Part shown: positions 1 through 11,250 of the stretch, piece after piece
Numbering within the stretch: position 1 is the stretch's first letter
Layout: each line of letters begins with the position of its first letter
Assembly: GCA_014338405.1 (NCBI GenBank)
Contig: JTDE01000028.1
Coordinates: forward strand, 115,986 to 179,985
From: Paragonimus skrjabini miyazakii
Taxonomy: Eukaryota > Platyhelminthes > Trematoda > Plagiorchiida > Troglotrematidae
Length of the DNA: 64,000 nucleotides
Direction: 5' to 3'
The notes under the pieces: model-generated
Told to the model about the DNA's origin: nothing
What the model saw: only the letters and a program-made list of their open reading frames with translations
The model's database searches: none
Translations under genes and position numbers: made by a program

Positions 1-640
1 AACATTGTTGATGGAGGTCTGCTGTTTGTCATGTCATACTATCAACTCGAATAGCGTTTACACCCAGCGATTGGGCAATCACGAAGTCTTCACTTTGGTA
101 GATTACACCTGATGACTTCACTAAACGGAACTGTCGTGGACTACGTAGTTCATGACCACATTTACATTTGGCTACCAGACGCTTTTCCAATGTGTCAGAT
201 GGTAACGCCAGCACGTGCTTTGGTCATTCTCGTTGATATCTCCTTAGCCATGTTACAAGTTGTTAGGGGCTGGCGCTGCCTAATTAGATGAAACTCTCAA
301 CGGTCTCAAACAGGTTACCCACAACAAAGAAGGCTGGATTAGAAACGCTTTATACATGAAATAGCAGTTTGCACTTTATAGTCACGAGATTAATTACATG
401 TCGGTAGTCTACTTTGTTCAGCGTAACCTACCTGTCCCCTCCAAACTAGTTGGGATGAATACTATCGTCCGTAGGTCACACGTCAGTCGGCTTAGTATTG
501 TGGACAAACTCTACGGTAACGTCTTAGGACTCTTCATGTTTGCCTTCAAAAATGTCGTCCACTAATAAAGTTGATTAGGAGGAACAAGATTGGATAATCC
601 TATTTACAACCAGTCAAAGTGATAACTACCAGAGGCGGTT
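1..640 (-). mobile_element. RTE-type LINE remnant, reverse transcriptase and downstream part
   Basis: This stretch aligns by eye with the RTE-type element at 30.2-30.6 kb in the same orientation. Examples are atgttacaagttgttagg (about 253) against atgttacaagctgac (30235), acaacaaagaaggctgg against acaataaagaaggtagg, and aatgtcgtccactaataaag (about 550) against aatgtcgcccatgacaaaat. A minus-strand frame reads EISTRMTKARAG, the usual helix after the RT core in RTE proteins. Stops and frame changes show it is dead. The copy runs off the left edge, so its 3' end is not visible. Weaker similarity may continue to about 720. Confidence 0.6.
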
Positions 641-3600
641 GTCCATAAACCTTCCTACAAGTCGGAGAACGAACACTCTAGTGGTTGTAGCAGATTCCTG
701 TATCTCATCCTGACTCCCCTCTGAAACACACAGTTCCACAGAACAATAGGTTCAACCCAGTCTAAGACAGGCTTTTTGTTTAGAAATGCTATGAGAGTGG
801 GTAAATATATGGTCCAGGCGTCCATGGCCGAGTCAGAATCTCTTCTGTTCTTCGAAAACCTAGCTTTTTCTCGGTTTTATGGGACGAGGCAATCTAAACT
901 CACAAAGCAATTTGGACGTGGTGGAAACACGACTGATGCTTGTATGATTGTTATCTAAATTGCGAGTGTCCTTTAAGAAAACGGAAATAATTGTTGGTAG
1001 TCATAAATTAAGAAGTACTTCCATGATTTACCGAAACTTCTGAAAGAGCGTTACCGGCTTTGCTAACAAACTTCCGCTAACGCCTTTAGGTTTATTAGGT
1101 TTATGTGTGGGGGATTGGACATGGAACAACGATGCGTTTCAATGCTTGAAGCTCTACAGCCGCTTATGGTTTCGGGGCAACAACTGATCATTCAGGTCTC
1201 ATAATTTATTCAATGCAGTTCAGACCGGCCGAGCAGTTTCTCAAAATGCTCCGCCCACTTGTGAAGCCGTTATGGCTGATAACTGAATTATTCTTTCGGG
1301 TTATGGTTTACTTAAAAATGGGTCAACAACCAATAAAATCATGAACTACACTATTCTCAAACGGAAGGGTTTGTGTCATCTCATTCGACTGATCGAAAAA
1401 ATGACATTCATTGTTTTGTTCAGAGTTTCAATCAGTCTTCAACTGACTGCTCGCCGGCCTTTATGGTACTTAGAACCAATAGGGGTTGAACAACGGGAAG
1501 TTAAAGGGTTCAGTCAAGCAGTAAAAATGCAATTCACCTGTCATTATATAACTTCAGCACAACACACGATTTTACAACAAATTGTAAATGTCGCTGAGTC
1601 TTTTAGTGAGTGTTGGTCAAGTTTTGGCGCCTGAACATATCCGTGCAATCGCCTTGTCACTACTGTTTCGTAGGTGATTATTGCGGCCCCGTTGTTAGCA
1701 TGCAATCTGGCTGTCCCATGCTTAAGAGTATATGGCCTTTGGATATCCGGTGGAACAAAGCAAGCACGAACAGCAGTATGGTTAGGGGCTAGGTGGTTAC
1801 TTCAGGGTACACAACAGTCTTTGATCTGTGAGTGACTGACACATGATCAGACTGTGTTCACGACATTGTTACGTACAGCGAGTCTCATGTGGTGCTTTGC
1901 TTCTCATGCTAAACCGTAGTATTCGGTATAAAGTGATCTTGAGATGAACATAATCAAATCCTTCTCCCAAAATTGCTGGCGGGTCTTGTTCAGTTTACAA
2001 ACATACCATCCATACATTTTGCTTGTGAAGCAAGAGGGCCAACATGAATGTTGAATTCATTTATCATTGTTGTTTTTTACTATTTTACCGCGCTAATAGA
2101 TAACGTGATACAGTGTGAAAAAATGGCATGAACTGACACTTCCACGGAGTCAACATGAGCGTACGTGCGTGGTAGCCTTATGTAGAAGCAGTATTTACTA
2201 GGCTGAAAGACAGTAAATGAAATCCCATTGATTCATTTGAAATATTATATAGTTCCGATCGTGATCTTTCGGGAGAATAAAGGCAGCTAGAAGCAAAATA
2301 TATGCTTCAAACATTTCGATGTAAGCAGCCATTAGTTGACCGCCGTTATGATTTTGCGTGATGAAATAATGATAGATCGTATCCTTGACAGGTATAATCA
2401 TATCATTCCTTTATACGGCTGCGGAGAAAATTGTGCTACGCAGTGCGTTGATTTGTTCACTTCGGACAATCTCATGTGTAGTTCAGTCAAAAACTGTGAC
2501 TGCATTCATTATCCCTTACGAAGCGAACACTGTGTATCAAGTCTCTGCACAAATTATCAATGTCATGATGTTCTGATAGACAAAGTGAGGGTCGATGACC
2601 CTAATTAGTTTAGTTCTGTTTTTTTTCTTTTCTTCATGGGTGTTGGTTTCTAGATGTTTAAGTTCCAAAATCGTCTAGGACAAACTACGAATGACCGCAC
2701 ACTTACTTCGCGTATTGAAGGATTCTTCATTTAGGTGATTATTGTGCCATACAACTTATCCTTCTGCAGGATCATGGTCGAGACCGTATAATGTTTTATT
2801 AATGCTTTACTAATGGGGTTTCATTCAGTCTTTTTCAGTTCGTTAACTGCTATTTTCACATTGCTCAATCACCCACGTAAGCAGACTGTCATGCAACTTC
2901 GACCTAACCATCCTCATGGTATACGGCTAAAATGAACAAGAAATCATACAAGTGAAGATAGTATTAAAATTAATTGGCGTAAGGTGCAAATAGAGAAAGA
3001 CTGATAAAGGGTTGATAATTGCCTAGGGTCTATGGACGTTAACTCTAGAGGGGAGTCGTGGCATCGTCTGAATCCACTACTCTATGGACTACTGAAAATC
3101 TACTATAACTCAATTTGACAAATAAACATATGAATAAAACACTTACTACCAGATTATATAATTCCTTATTTCATCTGGCAGGTGAACAACTGTAGGCAGG
3201 TTTTTAACTGACTCCAGTTATTCCAACTGCCATCTGTCAATCCTCGCCCTGATCACATCAACGGTCCAGTTGTCCTCGCGAAGCGTGGGCTTTTCCCGAA
3301 TAAATGCCCAATGTGAAAATGAGCCAAATGAGTATTAGTCACTCATGATTTCATTCTTGTCTCGTGTATACGTGTGTGCACTTGCATCTCAACTCCACCT
3401 TGCCAAATGGGAACACATTTTCCTCCATCCTGTTATGTCATGTCATGACCTCAACAAGAGTCGTCCCCTCGTGAAGGTGAGTCGATTAGTGACTTAGTCA
3501 CGGCCCACAATTTCCAAATCAATGAAACTCCTACAGCAGAATTGAATGGGACATTCCACCCAACTGGTCGAATAACCAGTCAATTGCTGATCAGGCATCA

Positions 3601-5985
3601 ATCTACGATAGAAAACGTGAGGCAGATTCGATGGACGAACTCGTATGTTTGAGATGCGAGTGCTTATCCACGGTAAACAGAATCGTAACTAAATGAAAAG
3701 CGGTGTAAAATCGAATACCAATGTCCTAGAGACGCTGTATGCAACAGACCACAAGGGGTTCATGTAATATAGATCGACAGTTGCGAATAACCACGTTTCT
3801 GATTTTTTTTACTGTTCTCTGAACTTAACAAGATAATGTTTTCCTGAAAGTTTTCATTTTCTTGGGAAATGTACGTAAATTTAAGGTGTGTAATCCTAAT
3901 TTTCACTTGACTCTCTTGTACGCTGTTGAAATGAATCGTGATTGATACTCGGTATAAATAGTTTTCATCGTTCAACATTGACGGTTAGTTAACAAATCCA
4001 GTTAACTGATAAGGATAACTGTGACGAAGCATGACAGGTTAATTATGAAAATTGAACCAAGTAGTTCTCTGCATACATTTTAACACAGTTGCGTGTGTCA
4101 TTAGCACAAACTTTTTGATAACCAAGCAGTTCTAAATACCATCGTGATGGAAAAATGACAATCTTTGGTAAGTGAACACAATTGTTGGTCTACCGTATCC
4201 ACGGAAACCTATGGTTTAGAAAAGATAGATTCTGAACGTATACCACTGAATGAAGTGCACCTTATCCGCAATGCCTGAGTAAAACGCCAGAAGTGTGGTT
4301 TAACGCAACTCATGATAATCCTGGTTTCTGAGTCAAGGTTGCTTGGAGGACCGGGGGTCAACAGAGCCGAAAGTGGCAAGCTTCAGCGCAAATAAATTAT
4401 GGTGGGTAATTACAATTTTAAACTATGTAGACAGATGCATCCTGTTTCTTAGTTTCATACACCTATTGGTTTTACTGGATGTGTCTTCTCTCTGGATATC
4501 CAGAATTCGGTTAAGCTTCGACTAGTTGGTCTTCCTTACGTTCAGTGATCATAGCACTACTGTTTGTTCACTAAATATGACTTGAGCCGCAGTAGCGGTT
4601 GATACAGTCGATGTGATCACATATCGTGTAGTGTGTAACAAAGCAGTACAGCTCTTGAAGTGTAGCTCAGGGTGAACTTTTTGCTGGTTACCCGTGATAA
4701 CTTCGTTTGTTAGTTGTGAATGAGATCAGAAATTCATTAAGTTGAAAGGTAGTTGTGAGCAAACTACGTTACTTGGCTGAAACTGGTAAACAGCAAGTAC
4801 TTCTTGCGTAAGTGATTGTTGTCTTAGTTGAAGATTTCAAAGTTTACTTTTCAATACATAAGACATTATTAATTCGTTAACGCTCAGACCGGCTCAAATG
4901 TATAGGAATAAAAGATAATTATTTTTTTACAATTTATAAGTAATCTTTACTTTTAGCCGACTACCGCTAATTGGTTTTTATCATTCCATCAACTGACTTC
5001 GGAAATTGCTTAAACCTGAGAAATACTCCAAACAATGCTGCATACTGATATAACCAAAATGTGTGAATAATTATCATTCTGTAATTAATATCAAAAGAAT
5101 GAGCGAAGACCGGCCCGAAAGGATGCCCTGTAGCTACTCCATCAATTTATCGACAATAGCCATTCTGCAAATGGAGATCGGCGCCCACAGCACATAGTTA
5201 CAGAAGGGTTTGAGTAGATCCATAATAGTGAGCACATCAAAACATTCCGTTTTGCATAGTTCGCGTAAACATTCAGTCTATTTTTGCAGTGGAACATATC
5301 TGAACGTTCACTTCAGACAAAAAATGGTACACTTGACTGACTCTGTAATCGGGTCATTTTTATGTAATACTTCTATTTCAATAACACTAGGGCTTGTACA
5401 GGCCACAGAGATAGATCGTGTTGCAAAGTGTTTCTCATTAGAAAGCCGGTTCTGTCGGTAATCCGGGGTTACATATTTTCAACCAACCATACTACTGAAA
5501 TGTAAATTAACCTTCAAAAATCGTCCAAGAGAATAATCCACAACATAGCCTTGTTTTGAACTACTGACAAATATATAATGTCACATAAAACATTCTACCA
5601 TTATGGAACAGCACACGAACTAATCTGCTTATACTGGGCGTATTCCACAAATATACAGTCATTTTGAATCCAGTGAACTATGGGAGTTAAAAATTAAGTC
5701 GCAAGTTGCAACTGGTTTTCTTTACATTCTCATGCACCAAGTGAATTTTGGTTGGTCAAGGAAACATGAATTTGGGCTATTCATCGATAATTTTGTAAGG
5801 ATGAGATGATGGAATAAACGGAAAACCACTCACGAACGCCTAAGGCTGGAAGTGAAACGACGATTCTGTGGTTTGAATTGCTGGTCATCACTCTTGTCTC
5901 ATGAAACGGGGACAGAAGTTTGAATATTAATGCTCACGGAAATATGCAGTAGTAAAGTTTCCAACTTGAATGCGTTGATTTCCGT
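640..5985. other. Intergenic DNA, no gene recognised
   Basis: All reading frames are short, with no domain-like composition on either strand and no repeat that I could match elsewhere in the window. It presumably holds the upstream flank of robo, but I see no core promoter I would defend. Confidence 0.5.
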
Positions 5986-5989
5986 TTCA

Positions 5990-6195
5990 TTCAAACTGAG
6001 TACTACTCACAGGCGATCGCAGATTTTGCCGTTCTTTACATTTTCCAGTCAGCTCGTTTCTAATGGAAGTAATGGACCAAAGTTTCGTTCTTGTTATGGC
6101 TCATCAGTAGTGTATATCCTGGCCACGACCCGGACTAGAACTCTGACCATGTCTTCATGAAACAACTGTGTTGGTCAGTGCACCAATGATCTCAT
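5990..6195 (-). mobile_element. tRNA-derived SINE copy F
   Basis: The whole length aligns with the other SINE copies. The 3' tail is ttcaaactgagtactactcacaggcgatcgcag, the middle block is catcagtagtgtatatcctggccacgac, the B-box equivalent is near 6132-6144 (ctagaactctg), and the tRNA-like 5' end is ttggtcagtgcacc. It is well diverged, so it is an old insertion. It lies about 420 bases upstream of the robo ATG, within the likely 5' leader or promoter region. Confidence 0.65.
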
Positions 6196-6500
6196 ATCGC
6201 TTTCGTTCGAAGTGGGTCTAGCTAAAATTTTGTCCGAATGGAAAACTGGTCGAAATACGAATGCTGTAGAACTTTTTACATTTCCCGTGGTAACGGATTA
6301 ATCGCTTGATTCTCCCAACAAGTTTGGAAATGTTAAATTTGAGTTATGTACATTCCTGAAGCCCGTTTATGTGAAGGCCACTTCAGTTATTAAAAAAGTT
6401 TCTAAGACAAGTCAGTACCATAACTTTGGAGTGGAATTCCTTAATACATTTTTAAAACGGGTCTAAATATTTGTAAACATTCATTATAATTGCTTTCATT

Positions 6501-6532
6501 AAACTGATAAAGCCGTTTATTTCCATTTTTAG
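6501..6532 (+). promoter_or_regulatory. robo: Candidate 3' splice site in the robo 5' leader
   Basis: A branch-point-like ctgat (6504-6508) is followed by a pyrimidine-rich run, gtttatttccattttt, ending in AG at 6531-6532. This lies 86 bases before the robo ATG, and the robo frame has a stop at 6565-6567, so the AG can only serve the untranslated leader. It could be the acceptor of a 5' UTR intron or a spliced-leader trans-splicing site; flatworms use trans-splicing for many genes. Sequence alone does not distinguish the two. Confidence 0.5.
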
Positions 6533-6618
6533 AAACTCTATGGAATTGGCCTATTTCACTGAAATAAATTACACTGGCAGTTGTCCTGGAGATTCAGTTA
6601 ATTGCTTGTGCTACATTA

Positions 6619-9600
6619 ATGGATACACGAATCATTCGACTGACATTGAATTGTTTGCAACTACACGCCTTCGTTTTCTGTTTTTCACTATGCTTCAGTA
6701 GATCACATCAGCAAAACAGACCAGTTATCATACTCGCACCCAAGAATCACTTTTCCAGCAACGGTGTGTTGGAATTTACTTGTCAAGCCGAAGGTGTCCC
6801 ATTACCGAAAATCACATGGTACAATGCTAGCACCGGACAAGTGGTAACCGATCAAATCCCGGATGGCGATTCACTGTCAGGTGTGCATGTCAATCAATAT
6901 CACGGAAAACTGATGATTTCCAATCCATTACGTGGTCGACTTTACTCTTTCTATTGTAACGCTTCAAATAAGTTCGGGTGGACAATAAGTCAACCACCAG
7001 TTCTTGGGGGACTGGCATTTCTGGATGATCATTTTGTCCAGTTTCCCACAAATCAAACTTGTAATGTGGATGACAGAGTACAATTTGATTGCCAGTCACC
7101 GAACGGATTCCCAACGCCAACTATTTATTGGATATTGAATAGTGTAGTAATCGGATATCAAAATACGCAACCGTTACCCGCTCGCGTACAAGTTTTACCA
7201 AACGGGAGTTTAACTATTCATCCAGTTAAGCCGACAGATTTCGGGACTTATCAATGTGTAGCCACAAACGTAGTGGGCAAGCAACAATCAGGCATAGTTT
7301 ATCTATCTCCTACTTCAACTACTTCGCACTTTTTTGAAGTGCCAAAGTCGGTAAGGGTGAGACAAGGTGAAGATGCCAAATTTTCTTGTGAATTCGACGG
7401 GACACACCCTATCACATGGAAACGAGGAAATGGAGAGAAGCCAATGGACTCCTTGAGAGCAACATTCTCGAATACATTTTTGGTAATAAAAGGCGTTCAG
7501 CCATCCGACTCAGGAACGTATGTTTGTAGTGTTTCCGGATTGTTTGAACAGAGCGCCACACTTACGGTGGACACTCCTCCTAGTTTCTTGCAGGCACCAA
7601 ACGATGTGACCAAAAGGGTGGGCGAGAATGCCTTGTTTGAGTGCGTAGCGACAGGTCAACCACAGCCTTCAATCTATTGGGAACTTCCAGATATGACCCC
7701 TGTTTTCCCTTCCGAACTGACAAGTGACAGCATGCAGACTAAGTACTTTGTTCACGGGGGCGGGCACCTGGAGGTCAAGCAGGTTACAGTGGGTGACGAA
7801 GGACGATATCAGTGCACCGCACATTCTTCAGTTGACACGATTCATGCTAGCGCCAAACTTCATGTTATCCAACCCTCAAACACAAACGACCAGAAGTATG
7901 CTGATGAGACTGCTCAATTGCCAGCAGAAGAATATTCATTATTTCCTTTTATCGGGCTACCACCATCAAATCAAACAGTTTTGGTCGGCGCAGTGGTGAC
8001 GTTAACTTGCGAGAAAGGAGCAGTGCAAGCTGAGGGTCCACCATTAAAGAACTTTGTTTCACCGGATCATTTGAATTGGATCGTTAGTTGGGATAGAATG
8101 ACTGTCATTTCTGGGAAGGTGGAAACTAATTGGCTTTCCCTTTCACATGCCAATCAAGGTAGATATCGGCTGTTGTCCGGGGGCAGCCTGCAAATATTAC
8201 AAGTGCAGCTGAATGATTCTGGCCTATATACTTGTGTTGTGAGTTCGCTATCTCGATTGACAACCAATGGAATACAAACGCTTCGTCCAGTTCAATCTAA
8301 ATGGACAGCCAGTCTTCAAGTTACCTCAAAGCTATACCTTGAAAATCACGAACCTGCTTTACCACCTCCAAGTAACTTGCACGTGATTAACATGACATCA
8401 ACTACAACAATTTTAACATGGACACCACCCACTTTAAATGAAATGTATGACGTTGATCTGGACAGTTTGAGAATTGGTTATTGGGCAGAGTATTATAGGC
8501 CCGATCGACCGGATGATGGTTGGGTAGTGGTTGAGTCCAACTGGCCAATGCACATAATACATCTACGGGGCCTTGAAGCCAACATCATCTATTACTTTCT
8601 TGTGAGATCTCGTTGGATAAATAGAAAAGTCGGGTGGGCAAGTTATCCTATTGGACCACTGTTAACATCAGGATTTGGTGTGAAACAGGCTCCCAGATTG
8701 CGTGAGAATTTTCCATTTTTGTTGTCAGATGAACGGAAAGTGCAAATAACAAATATTGAATTGCATCCTGTTTCAAAGTCTACCGTCAAACTTGCTTGGA
8801 AAGTTCGTGGATCTAAACAAGCATCAGAATTGCTCAAAGATTTTACTATCCATTATCGGGAGGTCTCTATTTTGCAGTGTATTATTGAAAATAGGTTATT
8901 ATCAGGAATTAACCAAAAACAAACCGCACCCTACTGCTCTTTTGGCACCGGCCTACAAATTCAACTGAAAGAACTTGAAGTCAAACTTGCACACATGCAA
9001 CAACTTCGTGGTTTGAATCCCAACAATTACTCAGTCACTCCGAAGATATTACAGGGAACATATCCTTCTTCAGATATCCAAACCACGCTAAACCATCCGC
9101 AAGTTGTAGACAGATCGGCCTTTTTATATGATCTGGATCCTTTCAGCTGTTATGCGGTCACACTAACTTTTCGCAGCCCTAAGTTGGATGATCAAAAACA
9201 GGAAAGCAGAGTGGGATTTACTTTAACTCCTGAAAGTGTGCCGTCTGCCTCCCCCACCCAACTGAATGCACGATGGACAGACCGTCGCCACATACAACTT
9301 AACTGGGTGGAACCTGAGGTGAACGATTGGAATGGATTGATCACAGGCTATTTGATTTTCATTTTTGACGAGTCAATGCAGAAGCGTGAAATCATTAATG
9401 TGAGCCAGTCAACCTCCCAAACATCTTTCGAGGTTCTTATGGAGTCTGCCGTCTACGTAATACAAATGGCAGCAGCCACATGCGCTGGGGCGGGGATCGC
9501 AAGCCAACCAATTCAACTGTATTCTGTGTACAACAAAGTACATCAGAGCTCCGTTAATTTCCAACAGTCGAAAGACAGACATCTAAACAAAGATCGTTTC

Positions 9601-10992
9601 GGTATTGATCTGTTAGATCGACCCTGGTTTATGGGTACCATGATTGGTAGCATTGTTGCGTGGTTCATAATCATCGGACTAATGACTGCTTTTTGTTTCC
9701 GGAAACGATACCAAAAGAGAAAACAAATTAAAGCCAGTCTAATCCCTTTGGATAGTGTGGGTGCATCACTTAATAGTCACCATTTTTCAACCGCCAGTCT
9801 TACAAAACAAAATTTGATAGGATCATTTATCGCTAAACGGAACAATTGCAACATCGATTTACAATCCAGGTCAGCTGCAGCTGGAAGTTCATGTGATCGA
9901 GACTTTGGTAGTGGGGAAACAAGCCCTTGCACACAGTCAAAGTCGTATTTTGAAATCTCATTTCCTTCAAATGAGCTACGAGGTGACTCCGCAGAATTGG
10001 TGGACAGTCCAAATCCTGTTGATCTTAGCTCAACTAAAAGCGTGCTTGGTAATAGAACGGTATCGTTCTGTTCTAGTGGAGAACGATCCGTTAACAGCTC
10101 AATCTGTCAAATTCCCAGAACACGTGTGATGGGTGGAATGGAGCAAGTTGTTCATTCTCAGGCTGCAATTTCTGTTCTTTCTGGCAGGGGCACTACTGCT
10201 GCGTTAATTTATCCACATAATGCCCTACCTCCATTTCAACCTCCATTTACGCCCATAAACAACCAAACATTCCAAAACTTGCCCTCTGATGTTCTCATGG
10301 CAACCGGACTGCATGCGACTAAAATTGACACTACTCAAAACAGAGTGTATTCTCCATTCCAGGGCTCAGGCTTGAGTGAAAATATGACCAATGCAACCCC
10401 ATATGCAACAGCATCCATAATACCAGACACTGTCCCCGGCCCTCAGACAAATCACTTGGCACAATTATCAATGCAATCAACATGTGTGCCAATACAACAA
10501 TCTAACCTGTGCATGGGTACTAACCAATTTACCAAATGCGACTACTATGGTAGTTCTTCAGAACACAATTCGCACACTTCTAGTGCCGATCAAACACTGA
10601 CTACACACATTCATAGGAATCGTTTACTAGAAGGTAGCCATGGTTTAGAAATAACAGATAGAAGACCTGTAACAAAATTTAGAGTGCAGTCACAACCATT
10701 TAACAAACGTCTAACCAAAAACGATTGGCGACGATGTCACACTCAATCCAATCAACAGTTTAAATGCAACTCATCATGTAAGCACAATGTGAAACTAAAA
10801 TCTCCAAAACGTGACGAATCTGTTTATCACAGCAACCATCAGCCTGTGAACGCTAGCATGCAAGTTCAAGCGGAAAACTTCGGAAATGAAATACGGTTTT
10901 TCCATGGAGACCTCATACCGCCACCTCCTGAAAATGCACCACCACCCCGGTCATGTGAAGGCGGAAATGTTCGGTCGACAGTTTTGACGTAA
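6619..10992 (+). CDS. robo: Roundabout-type axon guidance receptor, single exon
   Basis: Encodes 1457 residues in one uninterrupted frame. Robo proteins are single-pass receptors for the secreted ligand Slit and steer axons and migrating cells. Visible architecture: hydrophobic signal peptide (about 1-28); five Ig domains with cysteine pairs near 55/113, 158/213, 257/303, 342/399 and 464/539; three fibronectin III domains (about 580-685, 705-870, 873-966, with core tryptophans W601, W727 and W896); membrane helix about 1004-1026 followed by a basic stop-transfer stretch; cytoplasmic tail 1027-1457. Five Ig plus three FN3 plus one helix is the Robo signature. Ig2 and Ig4 read like Robo family sequence (for example VGENALFECVATGQPQPSIY). 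The tail has TPYATASII at 1260-1268 (CC1-like) and IPPPP...PPPR at 1433-1444 (CC2/CC3-like, Ena/SH3-binding type). The second FN3 carries an insert of about 75 residues and Ig5 is enlarged. The ATG is the first after an in-frame stop at 6565-6567. DCC/neogenin (4 Ig, 6 FN3) and Turtle (5 Ig, 2 FN3) fit less well. The complete lack of introns is odd for this family. Confidence 0.87.
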   Translation: MDTRIIRLTLNCLQLHAFVFCFSLCFSRSHQQNRPVIILAPKNHFSSNGVLEFTCQAEGVPLPKITWYNASTGQVVTDQIPDGDSLSGVHVNQYHGKLMISNPLRGRLYSFYCNASNKFGWTISQPPVLGGLAFLDDHFVQFPTNQTCNVDDRVQFDCQSPNGFPTPTIYWILNSVVIGYQNTQPLPARVQVLPNGSLTIHPVKPTDFGTYQCVATNVVGKQQSGIVYLSPTSTTSHFFEVPKSVRVRQGEDAKFSCEFDGTHPITWKRGNGEKPMDSLRATFSNTFLVIKGVQPSDSGTYVCSVSGLFEQSATLTVDTPPSFLQAPNDVTKRVGENALFECVATGQPQPSIYWELPDMTPVFPSELTSDSMQTKYFVHGGGHLEVKQVTVGDEGRYQCTAHSSVDTIHASAKLHVIQPSNTNDQKYADETAQLPAEEYSLFPFIGLPPSNQTVLVGAVVTLTCEKGAVQAEGPPLKNFVSPDHLNWIVSWDRMTVISGKVETNWLSLSHANQGRYRLLSGGSLQILQVQLNDSGLYTCVVSSLSRLTTNGIQTLRPVQSKWTASLQVTSKLYLENHEPALPPPSNLHVINMTSTTTILTWTPPTLNEMYDVDLDSLRIGYWAEYYRPDRPDDGWVVVESNWPMHIIHLRGLEANIIYYFLVRSRWINRKVGWASYPIGPLLTSGFGVKQAPRLRENFPFLLSDERKVQITNIELHPVSKSTVKLAWKVRGSKQASELLKDFTIHYREVSILQCIIENRLLSGINQKQTAPYCSFGTGLQIQLKELEVKLAHMQQLRGLNPNNYSVTPKILQGTYPSSDIQTTLNHPQVVDRSAFLYDLDPFSCYAVTLTFRSPKLDDQKQESRVGFTLTPESVPSASPTQLNARWTDRRHIQLNWVEPEVNDWNGLITGYLIFIFDESMQKREIINVSQSTSQTSFEVLMESAVYVIQMAAATCAGAGIASQPIQLYSVYNKVHQSSVNFQQSKDRHLNKDRFGIDLLDRPWFMGTMIGSIVAWFIIIGLMTAFCFRKRYQKRKQIKASLIPLDSVGASLNSHHFSTASLTKQNLIGSFIAKRNNCNIDLQSRSAAAGSSCDRDFGSGETSPCTQSKSYFEISFPSNELRGDSAELVDSPNPVDLSSTKSVLGNRTVSFCSSGERSVNSSICQIPRTRVMGGMEQVVHSQAAISVLSGRGTTAALIYPHNALPPFQPPFTPINNQTFQNLPSDVLMATGLHATKIDTTQNRVYSPFQGSGLSENMTNATPYATASIIPDTVPGPQTNHLAQLSMQSTCVPIQQSNLCMGTNQFTKCDYYGSSSEHNSHTSSADQTLTTHIHRNRLLEGSHGLEITDRRPVTKFRVQSQPFNKRLTKNDWRRCHTQSNQQFKCNSSCKHNVKLKSPKRDESVYHSNHQPVNASMQVQAENFGNEIRFFHGDLIPPPPENAPPPRSCEGGNVRSTVLT
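9628..9696 (+). other. robo: Robo transmembrane helix
   Basis: Residues about 1004-1026 are a single hydrophobic segment (FMGTMIGSIVAWFIIIGLMT) followed at once by FRKRYQKRKQ. The basic run is the expected cytoplasmic stop-transfer signal. It separates the Ig/FN3 ectodomain from a 431-residue tail that looks disordered and shows no catalytic domain, as in all Robo receptors. Confidence 0.9.
10396..10422 (+). other. robo: CC1-like tyrosine motif in the Robo tail
   Basis: Residues 1260-1268 read TPYATASII. Robo CC1 is described in other animals as PTPYATT followed by hydrophobic residues, and its tyrosine is a phosphorylation site for Abl-type kinases. The match supports the Robo call. That it works as a kinase site here is inferred only from this similarity. 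Confidence 0.7.
10912..10950 (+). other. robo: CC2/CC3-like proline motif near the Robo C-terminus
   Basis: Residues 1432-1444 contain LIPPPP and, after three residues, PPPR. In other Robos LPPPP (CC2) recruits Enabled through its EVH1 domain, and a further proline run (CC3) binds srGAP-type SH3 domains. Here the two proline runs are compressed into 13 residues only 13 residues from the C-terminus, so one site may do both jobs or only one may remain. Confidence 0.6.
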
Positions 10993-11244
10993 CAGTTGCC
11001 TTCGTTGAGTCGTGAGCCGGTTTACCGTACTCTGGTTGAAAAGAAAATAGTATTGTGTCAATTGGTTATCATTTGAGCTTGGTGTAAAGCTCACATCACA
11101 CTCTATCAACCTGCGATATTCAATGTGCCAATGGACGGCAGAATAATGTAAGAGATTTCAAGGTAATTTACTAATCTTAACAAACATGTACACCATATCC
11201 AGAAAAATGTCAACAATGCGTTTAAACATCAGGTTTCTGTTAAC

Positions 11245-11250
11245 ATTAAA
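11245..11250 (+). terminator. Possible polyadenylation signal for robo (attaaa)
   Basis: The first reasonable polyadenylation hexamer I see after the robo stop codon is the common variant attaaa, about 250 bases downstream. A single short hexamer in AT-rich DNA is weak evidence, and the real 3' end could be elsewhere in the following kilobase. Confidence 0.25.

Noticed and set aside
8643..8968. Short frames inside robo on both strands, and likewise at 6890-7120, 7724-7999 and 9893-10129
   Set aside because: They are shadows of the robo coding sequence in other frames and show no domain of their own.
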